The notes: a model not told the origin generated them from the letters alone. 64,000 nt of DNA from Gemmatimonadota bacterium (GCA_027307165.1 DAHUXM010000003.1:1-64000); one strand, 5' to 3'; shown: positions 1 through 8,270, numbered from the stretch's first letter. Numbers and translations: made by a program.

Positions 1-998
1 ATCGTGGATAACGGATGAGGAAGAGTCACCCACAATCCAGGAATGTATGACGTTCCGCCTGGAGCATTGTATTTCACCGTGGCGTGGCCATTATACAGAA
101 CCGACGGGTCGATTTCCGCAAGACCCGCATAGTGACCATCATGATACAACGCTGTTTGCCAGTCCCCAGTGCCGCCAATGTTTACGCTGATGTTATTCTC
201 GAGCGCAGCGGTATTGGCATATTCGGAGAAATCGTCGGAAACCAACGCCAACCCGGAAAGGCCGGGCCCCGTAGAACTAGACGGCGTGCTCGGCACTGTC
301 GTGGACGGTGCTGTAACAGTGGTAACCGGCGGCGTTGACGCTGGCGGTGGCGTGGTGGCTGGGGGCGGAGTGGTGGTTGTTGTAGTTGTAGTTGGTGTTG
401 TCGCGGGTGGCGTTGTTGCGGTTGGCGTTGTTGCCGTTGGCGTTGTCGAGGTTGGTGTTGTTGTCGTTGGGTTGGTAGTCGGTACCGTTGCAGGCGTCGT
501 GGACGTCGTTGCGGGGGCAGGTGCTGTTGAAGGCGGTGTCGCTGCCGGAGCGGCCGTCGCAGGACTATTGACTGTGTCGCTCGTCGCGCTCGATGTGGCA
601 CTCTGATCACCGCCCGTCACCGTAACGGCGCTCGAAGCGGTCCGATGTCCAGTGATCGCGCTGATAACTACCTGTCCGTCTCTCAGTCCTTTAACAAGAC
701 CGGTAACTGACACTGTGGCGATCGTTGTATCGCTGGACCTCCAGTGTGCGAGGACGCCCATCACGCCTTGCATCGGGCGACCATCGGCATCGACGATACT
801 CGTTGCCAGTTTCACGGTCTTGCCGACGGCGAGCTGGGATGTGCCGGGCGAGACCTCGACGGATGCCGACGGCGGCAGCGCGTACTCGGCTGCCGTGAGG
901 TCGGTAACATCAGCCCCGCTCTTGTTTGCGTCGGTGCCGGCGCACGCAGCGACGGCAAGAAGAAGTGCTGTAAGCACAGGTCTGGAACTTGGGTTCAC
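1..998 (-). CDS. Secreted lipoprotein with Ig-like domain and Thr/Pro-rich stalk (partial, runs off left edge)
   Basis: Reading the minus strand from a GTG at 998 gives 332 open codons to the window edge with no stop. A GAGGA Shine-Dalgarno lies 8 nt upstream of the GTG. The N-terminus has a type II signal peptide with lipobox V-A-A-C, Cys at residue 19. Residues about 45-127 read as a bacterial Ig-like (BIG_2-type) domain. Residues about 131-243 are a Ser/Thr/Pro/Ala linker with a threonine-dominated core, the usual look of a flexible, possibly glycosylated, surface stalk. From about residue 250 a new globular domain begins (DDFSEY, then Gly/Asn/Tyr-rich strands), possibly a lectin or polysaccharide-binding fold; that part is inference. 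A c-di-GMP riboswitch sits directly upstream, so this is probably a surface adhesin or matrix-binding protein controlled by c-di-GMP. The gene has no ATG start and is easily missed. Confidence 0.85.
   Translation of the reverse strand, partial: MNPSSRPVLTALLLAVAACAGTDANKSGADVTDLTAAEYALPPSASVEVSPGTSQLAVGKTVKLATSIVDADGRPMQGVMGVLAHWRSSDTTIATVSVTGLVKGLRDGQVVISAITGHRTASSAVTVTGGDQSATSSATSDTVNSPATAAPAATPPSTAPAPATTSTTPATVPTTNPTTTTPTSTTPTATTPTATTPPATTPTTTTTTTTPPPATTPPPASTPPVTTVTAPSTTVPSTPSSSTGPGLSGLALVSDDFSEYANTAALENNISVNIGGTGDWQTALYHDGHYAGLAEIDPSVLYNGHATVKYNAPGGTSYIPGLWVTLPHPLST
371..475. repeat. Short-period coding repeat encoding a Thr-rich stalk
   Basis: On the plus strand this stretch is a degenerate array of gtt/ggcgttgttg units with 9- and 18-bp periods. 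Read on the minus strand in the lipoprotein frame it encodes a run of TTP, TAT and TTT units (about residues 175-210). Such arrays vary in length between strains through slippage. Confidence 0.75.
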
Positions 999-1030
999 AA
1001 TTCGGTCCTCGTAAAAACGCCATTCGGAAG

Positions 1031-1114
1031 CCCGACTAGCATGGCGCGAACTTTTCGCGCTTTAGCCTCGTGGTTTTGCGTCCCCGCCTTTCAGCGGGTT
1101 TGCCTTTGTCGTGG
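1031..1114 (-). ncRNA. Cyclic di-GMP-I (GEMM) riboswitch
   Basis: On the minus strand this segment carries the hallmark conserved blocks of the GEMM-I aptamer in order: AAAGGCAAACC, a P1b hairpin CCCGC-TGAAA-GGCGGG with its GAAA tetraloop, then GGGACGCAAAACCACGAGGC followed by TAAAGC. A second hairpin (GCGCGAA-aag-TTCGCGC) follows, and a closing GAC/GTC stem brackets the element. This matches the layout of the Vibrio Vc2 aptamer class. The 3' end is about 35 nt upstream of the GTG start of the lipoprotein gene. Whether it turns the gene on or off cannot be told from the sequence: no U-rich terminator is obvious, so translational control is likely. Confidence 0.93.
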
Positions 1115-1180
1115 CCCCTCTAGAGGGCCCAACCGGAAAAGAACGGTAAAGGCGTAATTCTTACCGTCATCCTACAACGA

Positions 1181-2437
1181 CTAACTTCCTACATGGTAAC
1201 CGCCGGTCATGTGTTTGTGGACTGCCCTTACTGTTCTTTTTCTGGTGTCTACCGCTCCCAGCAAAACAGCCGTGTCGTGTTCCCAGTTATAACGTTCTCG
1301 AACGGCCGTTCGTCCGGCAGCCCCAAGCATGGCTGCAATATCCGGTCGTGCTACCTCTTCTATGGCAGCGGCAAGCTCGATGGCATCGCCCGACCTGAAG
1401 ATTCGGCCGCAACCCGTTTCCCGAATTATCCGCGCGCATGGGGCGGCGTCCGAGCTGACCACGGGTAGGCCAGCCGCCATGTAGTCAAAGAGCTTGTTGG
1501 GGATCGTGGTATCCCAGGAGTCGTTCTTCCTGTGCGGAATCAATCCCACATCGGATTCCGCGACAACGCGAAGCGCCTCCGTGTGTGATGCGATGTAGCC
1601 GAGGAACTCGACGTCCTCCGCCGTGAGGCCCAGCGATGCAGCGCGATTTCTCACCAACGCCTCGTCCCGTCCGCGGCCTATCACGCGAAGACGGATCCGC
1701 TTTCCTTCGTTCTTGAGATGCGCGACCGCATCGATCGCTTCGAGAAGACCGCGAACAACCTCAAGGTTACCCATGTAAACGACATCCGTCGTGGCACGCG
1801 TCGATGACGGCTCGTGCGACGGACAGTCGAGTCTGGCAAGAGGGGGAGTGTTCGAAACCACAGTGAGCTTGCTGCGCGGGACGCCAAGCGCAGCCACGCG
1901 GTCAGCGGATTCCTCGACGACCACGACGATGTGGCCGACATCTCTCACGCAACGACGCTCTACTTTCGCGGTGATGGACGGATTCCTGGCGAAGTAGTCG
2001 AACAATGTCTCGCGACCGGTCTCCCAAAGCACGCGCATCATCGCCGGATAGTTTTCCGCCATGTCGAGCATCACCGGTATGTCGAGGCGCTTGCCGCACG
2101 AAATTGCGGTCGGGCACAGCGGCAGGTCGCGAACGATTATCAGATCTGCCTTCGCTTCGCGGCACGTACGGTCGATCAGATTGATCCAGCGCGGACTGAA
2201 GAACGCCGGAAAGCTCAACGCATTGTCGAGGCGGCGGCCCAGCCACTTCCACGGCATCATGCGGTGGACAGTGCCTTCCGGCAGCGTCTCCGTCGTCTGC
2301 TTCCAGGCCCGATTGCGCGCCACGATGTGCACCGAATGGCCGGCACGCGCGAGCGCGAGGGTCACTTTCTCGGTGCGAACGTCCCACGGGTAATCGGCAT
2401 CCCAAACGTAAACGATCGATTTACTGGTGCGGCTCAT
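1181..2437 (-). CDS. Glycosyltransferase family 4 (GT-B fold)
   Basis: The 418-aa protein has a two-Rossmann GT-B layout. The N-terminal acceptor domain is about residues 1-190 and the C-terminal nucleotide-sugar domain about 205-390. The C-terminal signature NKLFDYMAAGLPVVSSD near residue 320 is the GT4 nucleotide-sugar-binding motif (usually KLFEYMA, here Asp for Glu). It should transfer a sugar from a nucleotide donor onto a lipid-linked glycan or exopolysaccharide precursor in the cytoplasm. It lies in the same orientation as the aminotransferase, FemAB, deacetylase and epimerase genes, which together form an envelope polysaccharide locus. The donor and acceptor sugars are unknown. The start at 2437 is the first ATG and lacks a strong Shine-Dalgarno. 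Confidence 0.88.
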   Translation of the reverse strand: MSRTSKSIVYVWDADYPWDVRTEKVTLALARAGHSVHIVARNRAWKQTTETLPEGTVHRMMPWKWLGRRLDNALSFPAFFSPRWINLIDRTCREAKADLIIVRDLPLCPTAISCGKRLDIPVMLDMAENYPAMMRVLWETGRETLFDYFARNPSITAKVERRCVRDVGHIVVVVEESADRVAALGVPRSKLTVVSNTPPLARLDCPSHEPSSTRATTDVVYMGNLEVVRGLLEAIDAVAHLKNEGKRIRLRVIGRGRDEALVRNRAASLGLTAEDVEFLGYIASHTEALRVVAESDVGLIPHRKNDSWDTTIPNKLFDYMAAGLPVVSSDAAPCARIIRETGCGRIFRSGDAIELAAAIEEVARPDIAAMLGAAGRTAVRERYNWEHDTAVLLGAVDTRKRTVRAVHKHMTGGYHVGS

Positions 2438-2547
2438 CTGCTATTCGGCGCGGAAGGTCAGAGGTCTGGGAGCTGAGATGCCGCGCGCATGGTGTGGACG
2501 CGCGAATACCGATTGCTGAATATCGGCAACTTCGAATGCGGACCGCA

Positions 2548-3705
2548 TCAACGCTCGCGCAGCCAGCGAGACATGTCAGCGAGATCGGAACTACTAACCA
2601 TATGATGTGTCGGCAATGTAACAAGGCGGCGCGCCAGCTCGTGCGCGCCGTGCAGCGGCTCGCGCGACCCAACCAGACAGGGTTGTATCTGTGGCTCGAG
2701 AGACAGCGGGTTTGGATACCCGCGCGCGATTCCAAGTGCGTCGTTGTCGCGTGGATCGTCGCGAAGGAGAACGGGGAAGCGCAGGTATCCTGACTCGCCT
2801 GTTTCTATCGCGCGTACCGTGTCCAGGTTCCGCGACTGGTCGGCGGTGTCGCGCAGAACGAGCGCGTTGGCCTGGCGCGCTTGCACAGCATGCCGCATCC
2901 CCGGGAAGGTCCGGTCGAGCAGCGCAATGCTGGCGCGAGACATTCGGCTCGGCTCGCCAGCATCGTGATAAACGGTTTCTCCGAGATGAAGCGACGGTAT
3001 GGATGCCGGTATGCCATAGAAGGAAGGTCGGCCGAGCACCCAGGTCGCGGCAGTGGTCAGGAGCACGCCGGTGCTCGGAGCCTGGGCAAGCTCTCCAGGG
3101 GAAAGCGTTGCTGCGGCCTCTACAGCGCCATTACTCAATAATGCGCCGCCTTGGCCGGATGTGGTTCCCTTGCCGCGGCCGAAGCTCAGCACGGTTACGT
3201 CGCCGAACGATCCCGCGGACTTTCCCGCGATCGTCGCGCCTGCATGCTGGGCCGCATCCTCGATCACGGGCACGCCAGCGTCTCGTGCCATCTTCATCAC
3301 GGCGGGCATGTCCGCGGGAAAGCCGTAAAGGTGTGCGATCACGATCGCACTGACACCTGCGCTCATCACGCGTTGCAGCGAGTCCATGTCGGGACTGAGT
3401 GTGTGCGGATCGATGTCGAAGAGACGAACGCGTACGCCAGCACGTCGCGCGGCCGCTATGAGATCGACGCAGACGTAGGCTGGCATCGCGACAGGCATCG
3501 TAACCTTCGCGAACATCCGCAGCGCGAGCACGAGCGCCGACGTGCCGCTGTCGGTGAGCAGAACGTCGCGCGCGCTGAATTCCATCGCAATCGCGTTGCG
3601 CACGCGCTCGCTCGCATCGCGGCCCGCGATGGTGTCGAGCGTCGCGCCGACGATGTTGCCTGCGCTGAGCGGTGACGCGACGGTGAGCTGCCGGCGGATG
3701 TGCAT
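2548..3705 (-). CDS. DegT/DnrJ/EryC1/StrS-type PLP aminotransferase
   Basis: The 385-aa protein follows the aspartate-aminotransferase fold of sugar aminotransferases. A substrate and PLP-phosphate loop DSGTSALVLALR lies near residues 52-63, VIEDAAQHAG provides the PLP-contacting Asp, and SFGRGKGTTSGQGG around residues 175-188 contains the presumed Schiff-base Lys. The family converts keto-sugar nucleotides into amino sugars for O-antigen or exopolysaccharide. The first half is well conserved; the second half is more divergent, so the substrate cannot be guessed. The gene ends 110 nt before the glycosyltransferase and starts 6 nt after the FemAB gene, so it is in the same operon. Confidence 0.82.
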   Translation of the reverse strand: MHIRRQLTVASPLSAGNIVGATLDTIAGRDASERVRNAIAMEFSARDVLLTDSGTSALVLALRMFAKVTMPVAMPAYVCVDLIAAARRAGVRVRLFDIDPHTLSPDMDSLQRVMSAGVSAIVIAHLYGFPADMPAVMKMARDAGVPVIEDAAQHAGATIAGKSAGSFGDVTVLSFGRGKGTTSGQGGALLSNGAVEAAATLSPGELAQAPSTGVLLTTAATWVLGRPSFYGIPASIPSLHLGETVYHDAGEPSRMSRASIALLDRTFPGMRHAVQARQANALVLRDTADQSRNLDTVRAIETGESGYLRFPVLLRDDPRDNDALGIARGYPNPLSLEPQIQPCLVGSREPLHGAHELARRLVTLPTHHMVSSSDLADMSRWLRER

Positions 3706-3711
3706 CGCGCG

Positions 3712-4761
3712 CTACGGAATGAAGCGGATTATGCGCGGGCCGAGCGCGTTTGCCAGCGGGAGAGGGAGGCGCTTCCAGATCTCGGGGCCGCGTGCCGCTG
3801 CGCCGTGTCCTTCGGATGGCGTTGCGGCGCCGGCCGCTCTGCGCTCGTACCACCAGAGTGGCTGATCGACCGTGCCCCACTGCGTCTTGAACTTGTGGGT
3901 GTTTCCTCCGGGCGTGCAGCGGCCGAAGTTGAAGATGGCGACGCCTCGATCGGCGACGTGTTTCATCAGCTCCCAGTACACCAGCATGTTGGGCGACATG
4001 CGGTTGTACGCACGCAACGCCGATGCCCAGGTGATCTCGAATTCGCTGGCGTCGCCCGTACCCCACGTGAAGCCTGCGCCGCACGCGATCGGTTTGTCGT
4101 TGTGATACGCAACGGCGAAGAGGGCATCGTCGCCGAATTCGTGCGCTATCTCCTCGAAGAACCTGCGCGGCATTACGGGGGTGCCGAGGTCGCGCATGTG
4201 GTGCGCGAAGACGTCGTAGAAGGGACGCAACTGATCCGCGCCGATGCGCACGGTGACGCCTTCCTTCTGCGGTCTCCGGATCTGACTGCGCAATTTCGAG
4301 CTCAACCGTTTCCACAAAGCGTCGGAGCCACCGCTGCTGTCGAGGAGGACGGTGATCTTGCGATGTGACACGGAAAAGTCCGGAATTGCACCGAGGTCGT
4401 GGCGACTGCGCAGTTCGAGTACTGTTGCGCCCTCGTCGGCCGCCATCTTCGCCGCGTAGGCGGCCAGTGCCGTTATCGCGGACGGCGATCCGAGCGGGCC
4501 ACCGTAGTTGAGGAAGGGCACCGAGACGAGGAAGTGTCCGAACAGCGCGCTCTTCACACGAACCAGCGGCAGTACACCGACGATCTGGTCATCGTGCGCT
4601 GCATCGTCGATCGCGACGAGATACGGAGTGTCGTGCCGCATTGCGTGCTGCATGACGTTGCGCCAGCCGTGCAGGTGAAAGTGGGTCCAGCCATTCTGTG
4701 ACCGGACGAACTCATTCCAGCGCTCGGGCGATCCGGTGTAGCGCTCGACGCGCAGTGTCAA
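3712..4761 (-). CDS. FemAB-like protein, XrtA/PEP-CTERM-associated (GNAT fold)
   Basis: This protein of about 349 aa has the FemAB/peptidyltransferase-like double GNAT fold. Recognisable parts are FHLHGWRNVMQHA near the N-terminus, SVPFLNYGGPLG, the arginine-rich core LRSQIRRPQKEGV, and a C-terminal FGRCTPGGNTHKFKTQWG block typical of the subfamily found in exosortase XrtA loci. It probably transfers an aminoacyl or other acyl group in envelope or exopolysaccharide assembly; the exact reaction is not known for this subfamily. I favour a TTG start at 4761, overlapping the deacetylase stop by 2 nt. A longer reading from a GTG at 4818 is possible but would overlap the upstream gene by 61 nt with residues unlike the family. 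Confidence 0.83.
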   Translation of the reverse strand: MTLRVERYTGSPERWNEFVRSQNGWTHFHLHGWRNVMQHAMRHDTPYLVAIDDAAHDDQIVGVLPLVRVKSALFGHFLVSVPFLNYGGPLGSPSAITALAAYAAKMAADEGATVLELRSRHDLGAIPDFSVSHRKITVLLDSSGGSDALWKRLSSKLRSQIRRPQKEGVTVRIGADQLRPFYDVFAHHMRDLGTPVMPRRFFEEIAHEFGDDALFAVAYHNDKPIACGAGFTWGTGDASEFEITWASALRAYNRMSPNMLVYWELMKHVADRGVAIFNFGRCTPGGNTHKFKTQWGTVDQPLWWYERRAAGAATPSEGHGAAARGPEIWKRLPLPLANALGPRIIRFIP

Positions 4762-5654
4762 ATCCGGGCTACGGCGTGTGGTGACACGTCGGGCAGCGGT
4801 GCGGTTGCACGAAACCACTTGCCGTCACCGGCGAGTCGTTGCGCGATCGATGTGAATTTGAATTCGCCGAGCAGGCGCTCGAGTCTGGGAAGCACTTTGT
4901 GAATGTTCCGGTAATGACGGACGGTGGTCAGCCACGGAACGGGCATGCGCGGCTGTTCGCAATCGATTTCCCAGGGATGAATGTAGAACACACCGGGGAT
5001 TCCGGAGCGGTCCTTTTCGCTGAACGCCTGGCGGATTATGCCGTATGGAAAGTGCCGGAAGTATCCACCGCCAGCGGCAGGAATGCGCTTTCCGAGGACA
5101 CTCGTAGTGGTGAGCGGAAATTCCATGAGATCGCCGGCGCTGCGATGGATGAGATGCGGCAGCGGCGGCGTGGCCGGGTAGCCGTAGTTCGACCGGTTGA
5201 TCGGGAAGAGACTGGAATCGTATCGATAGCCCGTTTCCAGCAGCAGATCAAATGCCCATTCGTTCCCGGGTGTGATCGAGAAACTCGGGGCGCGATAGCC
5301 GACGACCGGGCGTCCGCTCACCTGCTCGAGGATGGCGCGCGATGCATGCGCGTCCTCGCGGAACTGTGCGGGTGTGAGGCTGGTCACCTTGCGATGCCAC
5401 CATCCGTGAGAGGCGATCTCATGACCGGCGTCGGCGATTCTGCGCACTATCTCGGGATGCTTGTCGGCGACCCAGCCGAGTGTGAAGAAGGTGCCGTGAG
5501 CGCCATGACGCGCGAGCAGGTCGAGGAGCACGTCGGTGTTGCGCGCGACGCGTGACGGATAGCCATCCCACGCGGCGCGATCGACGACGCCCTCGAATGC
5601 GTAGACCTGAAAATAGTCTTCGACGTCTACCGTGAAGACGTGCTCGGTTGCCAC
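4758..5654 (-). CDS. Polysaccharide deacetylase, XrtA/PEP-CTERM-associated (DUF3473)
   Basis: The 298-aa protein is a NodB-type carbohydrate esterase. The metal-site Asp pair is in FTVDVEDYFQV at residues 7-17, the His pair in HEIASHGWWH near residue 80, and RAPSFSIT supplies the following motif. The C-terminal half (HPWEID, then LPRLERLLGEF) matches the DUF3473 extension that marks the exosortase-associated subfamily. It should deacetylate N-acetyl sugars in the exported polysaccharide. The start is a GTG with an AGGAG five nucleotides upstream. Its neighbours, a FemAB gene and an epimerase, are the usual companions in an XrtA locus; the exosortase itself is outside the window. Confidence 0.92.
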   Translation of the reverse strand: MATEHVFTVDVEDYFQVYAFEGVVDRAAWDGYPSRVARNTDVLLDLLARHGAHGTFFTLGWVADKHPEIVRRIADAGHEIASHGWWHRKVTSLTPAQFREDAHASRAILEQVSGRPVVGYRAPSFSITPGNEWAFDLLLETGYRYDSSLFPINRSNYGYPATPPLPHLIHRSAGDLMEFPLTTTSVLGKRIPAAGGGYFRHFPYGIIRQAFSEKDRSGIPGVFYIHPWEIDCEQPRMPVPWLTTVRHYRNIHKVLPRLERLLGEFKFTSIAQRLAGDGKWFRATAPLPDVSPHAVARI

Positions 5655-5669
5655 GTTTCTCCTAGGCGG

Positions 5670-6644
5670 TCATGTGGTGCTTGCAACGCTGTCGCGCTCG
5701 TCCGCGAACCACCTGAACGTTTCGGCTATACCGTCTGCAATTGACATGCGCGGAGTCCAGCCGAGGACTTCTTTCGCTCTTGAAGCCAGGAGGACCGAAC
5801 GACGCACTTCGCCGGCGCGCTCCGGCGCGTGTTCGATCACGGGGTTGGCGCCGGACGCCTCGTGTATCAGCTCGGCGAGTTCGATCACGGTTGTCTCCAC
5901 GCCGGTTCCGATGTTGAACGAGCGTGAATCGAGAGGGCCGGCTGGCGGCAACTGTCGCGTGGCGGCGAGGACGTTGGCGTTCGCGACGTCGGCGACGTAA
6001 ACGTAATCGCGGGTCTGCTTTCCATCGCCGAAGACTGTCAGTTTCCGTCCAGCGAGGACCCGCTCGCAGAAGATCGCGACGACGCCAGCCTCGCCGTGGG
6101 AATCCTGGCGCGGGCCATAGACGTTGCCGTAGCGGAGCGCCACCGTATCGAGACCATGCACTCGTGCATAGTAGCCGAGGTACAATTCCACGGAAAGCTT
6201 GGCGTTGCCGTAGGGGGACTGGGGGTCCTTTGGAAAGTGTTCCGGGGTGGGCAGCACCTCGACGTCGCCGTAGAGGGCGCCGCCGGTGGACGAAAAGATG
6301 AAGCGGGTTTTCTTCTTGCCGCTCTGGCGCATCGCCTCGAGGAGGTTGAGCGAGCCGCCGATGTTGACGGCGACGTCGTAGGCGGGGTCCTCGACGCTCT
6401 TTCGGACGTCGATCTGAGCCGCGAGGTGGCAGATGACGTCGAAGGCACCGTCGCGGACCAGGCGGGCAGCCGAAGGCGAGCGGATGTCGTCTTCGACGAA
6501 GGTGACACCTTCGGGCAGATTGGCCAGTTTGCCCGATGACAGGTCATCCAGGATGGTGACAGAGGAGCCTCGGCCGGTGAATGCGCGGACGACATGGGAG
6601 CCTATGAAGCCGGCGCCGCCGGTGACGAGTACGGAATGAGTCAT
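5670..6644 (-). CDS. NAD-dependent sugar epimerase/dehydratase (UDP-glucose 4-epimerase-like)
   Basis: The 324-aa short-chain dehydrogenase has the Rossmann dinucleotide motif GGAGFIGSH at residues 9-17, the catalytic SSTGG/YGNAK (Tyr-x3-Lys) pair near residues 118-150, and the RYGNVYGPRQ substrate loop. It interconverts a nucleotide sugar, most likely UDP-glucose and UDP-galactose or the N-acetyl forms, supplying the polysaccharide made by this locus. It is the first gene of the minus-strand envelope operon, 15 nt upstream of the deacetylase. The enzymatic class is secure; the exact substrate is not. Confidence 0.88.
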   Translation of the reverse strand: MTHSVLVTGGAGFIGSHVVRAFTGRGSSVTILDDLSSGKLANLPEGVTFVEDDIRSPSAARLVRDGAFDVICHLAAQIDVRKSVEDPAYDVAVNIGGSLNLLEAMRQSGKKKTRFIFSSTGGALYGDVEVLPTPEHFPKDPQSPYGNAKLSVELYLGYYARVHGLDTVALRYGNVYGPRQDSHGEAGVVAIFCERVLAGRKLTVFGDGKQTRDYVYVADVANANVLAATRQLPPAGPLDSRSFNIGTGVETTVIELAELIHEASGANPVIEHAPERAGEVRRSVLLASRAKEVLGWTPRMSIADGIAETFRWFADERDSVASTT

Positions 6645-7160
6645 TCGTTTTCGGGGGAGGTGGATTGGCGGTTGAGCGTGACTGGGCAGCCTCCGCCGGG
6701 CGGTCTCAGCAGTATCTCAGTAGTAGTAGTATCGGCGGGAAGGACCAGTCGCAACATCGATACCGGAGGCACGTGCACAATATCGGTACCGTGGCGATAA
6801 CGCGATCGGGACCATCTGGAAACGGTGGCTTGGCGCTCGATCCCACATGTGTTGGGCGGACGCAACAACGGGGCGTGGAACTGTTGTCAAAAGCGTCCAA
6901 TGTTCAGGTGAAGGTGAACACAAAACGGCCGTTTTACGGGGCTGTTGCGCACGGTGATCTTCATGGGGAGAGATCACATAAAGACAATCCAGAGTGCGAC
7001 TAATCGACTGCATCGATCCAGTCGGTTTTCTCCGGGGCATGGATTCTGCCGATGAGTGGTGTGTCGCAGAAGTGTCGACGGGCGCTATCGCGGCGCTGTA
7101 TCAGATCCTAGGGTCGCCGTCGGGTTAGTCAGTTAAACATTTTTTTCTGGAGGAGTTCGT
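6645..7160. other. Non-coding divergent region with several palindromes
   Basis: This 516-base stretch between the epimerase and the PEP-CTERM gene has no convincing gene. It carries TGTTCA-N8-TGAACA (6901-6920), the perfect 14-bp palindrome AAAACGGCCGTTTT (6922-6935) and GTGATCT-N10-AGATCAC (6954-6977). These are candidate operators for one or both diverging transcription units. No sigma-54 consensus (TGGCAC-N5-TTGC) was found, although that promoter type is common in PEP-CTERM regulons. Confidence 0.5.
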
Positions 7161-7754
7161 ATGAAGGTTTCTCGACGGTTCACCGCTGTTCTGGGCGTTG
7201 CCGCAGCACTGGCGCTGCCAGCCGCTTCACAGGCACAGGTGACCTACTCCACAACGGGCGTGTTCACTTCTAGCGGAACGAACGTGGTGAGCAGCAACGG
7301 CATGACGATCACCTATGAGGCGCTCGGTAGCACGACCGTGTTTCCGACGCCAAGCGGCATTCACTTCGGTGACTTCATGACGTCGGGTACGCCGGCGACT
7401 ACCGGCGGATCGCCGTTCTCGACCGGTTTCACGCTGAACGTGTTCCAGACCGCGCCGTCCGGCGGCAGTGGCGCGTTTGCCGGTGCTGTAAGCGGCACGC
7501 TGTTCTCCAACGGCAGCCAGGCATTCTGGGTTCCGACTGGTCCGCTGTCGTTCAACGCTGGCATCTCGACCTACACTCTGTTCACGCAGAGCGCGACCCC
7601 AGCGGGCGCGGGCTATACCCTCGTTCCTCCGAGCCAGGGTGGCCAGACCACGCTTCAGGGTTACGTCGTGACACCTGAGCCGAGCTCGATGGCTCTTCTC
7701 GGAACGGGCCTCGTCGGCCTCGTCCCGATGATCCGCCGCAAGAAGCAGAAGTAA
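7161..7754 (+). CDS. PEP-CTERM sorting-domain protein
   Basis: The 197-aa protein has a Sec signal peptide (Lys/Arg start, hydrophobic core, cleavage near ASQAQ at residue 25). The mature region is rich in Gly, Ser and Thr. The C-terminus is a textbook PEP-CTERM signal: TPEPSSMALLGTGLVGLVP followed by RRKKQK. Exosortase XrtA cleaves such tails and releases or anchors the protein in the extracellular matrix. The start has a strong GGAGGA Shine-Dalgarno. A perfect 12-bp terminator hairpin follows the stop, so it is a monocistronic, probably highly expressed, matrix protein. No enzymatic domain is recognisable. Confidence 0.93.
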   Translation: MKVSRRFTAVLGVAAALALPAASQAQVTYSTTGVFTSSGTNVVSSNGMTITYEALGSTTVFPTPSGIHFGDFMTSGTPATTGGSPFSTGFTLNVFQTAPSGGSGAFAGAVSGTLFSNGSQAFWVPTGPLSFNAGISTYTLFTQSATPAGAGYTLVPPSQGGQTTLQGYVVTPEPSSMALLGTGLVGLVPMIRRKKQK

Positions 7755-7786
7755 CAATGGCCGGATCGGCGCACTGAGGTGTGCTG

Positions 7787-7823
7787 AAAAAAGGGGCGCG
7801 CATCGAGAGATGCGCGCCCCTTT
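7787..7823 (+). terminator. Rho-independent terminator of the PEP-CTERM gene
   Basis: A 12-bp perfect stem GGGGCGCGCATC / GATGCGCGCCCC with a GAGA tetraloop is flanked by an A-tract on the left and TTTCTGCTTTCT on the right. It sits 30 nt after the stop codon and could act in both directions. Confidence 0.9.
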
Positions 7824-7896
7824 CTGCTTTCTGGTACAACTGCCGGACTCGCTGCCGACACTGGCCAACCCCGGCCGATGACCGCATTTTGCGGCC

Positions 7897-8127
7897 ATGC
7901 AAATACCTCGCTGGTTACAGATCGTCGTCGCTGTCTGCCTGATCGTCCTGAGCCTCGACGCGACGTTTTATGTCATCGGTCCTGCGCGCGACCACCGGTA
8001 CTCCGCCGGCCCCGAGCACTTTTCGGTGGTCGATGGCCGGACGGGAAGGTTCTGTCAGATGAATGGGTCTGCAGCGGCTGTATGCTGGAACCCGATGGTC
8101 GTCGAAACGCCCGCGACGAAGCCGTAG
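7897..8127 (+). CDS. Small membrane-anchored hypothetical protein
   Basis: The 76-aa reading frame has one N-terminal hydrophobic segment (residues about 7-27: LQIVVAVCLIVLSLDATFYVI), then a polar tail of about 48 residues with two cysteines. That is consistent with a bitopic inner-membrane protein facing the periplasm. There is no clear Shine-Dalgarno before the ATG and no family is recognised. It stands alone between a terminator and a convergent micro-ORF, so it may be spurious; the hydrophobic profile is the main support. Confidence 0.45.
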   Translation: MQIPRWLQIVVAVCLIVLSLDATFYVIGPARDHRYSAGPEHFSVVDGRTGRFCQMNGSAAAVCWNPMVVETPATKP

Positions 8128-8168
8128 GGACGAACCCCGCGGCTTGATCGTATAGTGAAACGCGGCGG

Positions 8169-8270
8169 CTAGAATCGCTTTCCAGTGGATGCCCAGTGGC
8201 GGACCAGGCGATTCCAGGCCCAGCCGCCGACGCCCACGATGACCGCACCGGCAAGAATGTCGAATACCAT
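8169..8270 (-). CDS. 33-aa single-pass membrane peptide
   Basis: On the minus strand an ATG at 8270 preceded by GAGGAG at a 7-nt spacing opens a 33-codon frame. It encodes an N-terminal hydrophobic helix (MVFDILAGAVIVGVGGWAW) followed by the basic tail NRLVRHWASTGKRF. Length, spacing and composition are those of small regulatory membrane peptides or of stress-induced membrane peptides. It lies convergent to the 76-aa frame and divergent from the Yip1 gene. No homologue is recognised. Confidence 0.6.
   Translation of the reverse strand: MVFDILAGAVIVGVGGWAWNRLVRHWASTGKRF

Noticed and set aside
169-606. Val/Gly-rich plus-strand protein
   Set aside because: It is the opposite strand of the Thr/Pro-rich stalk in the GTG-started lipoprotein, which has a signal peptide and ribosome-binding site.
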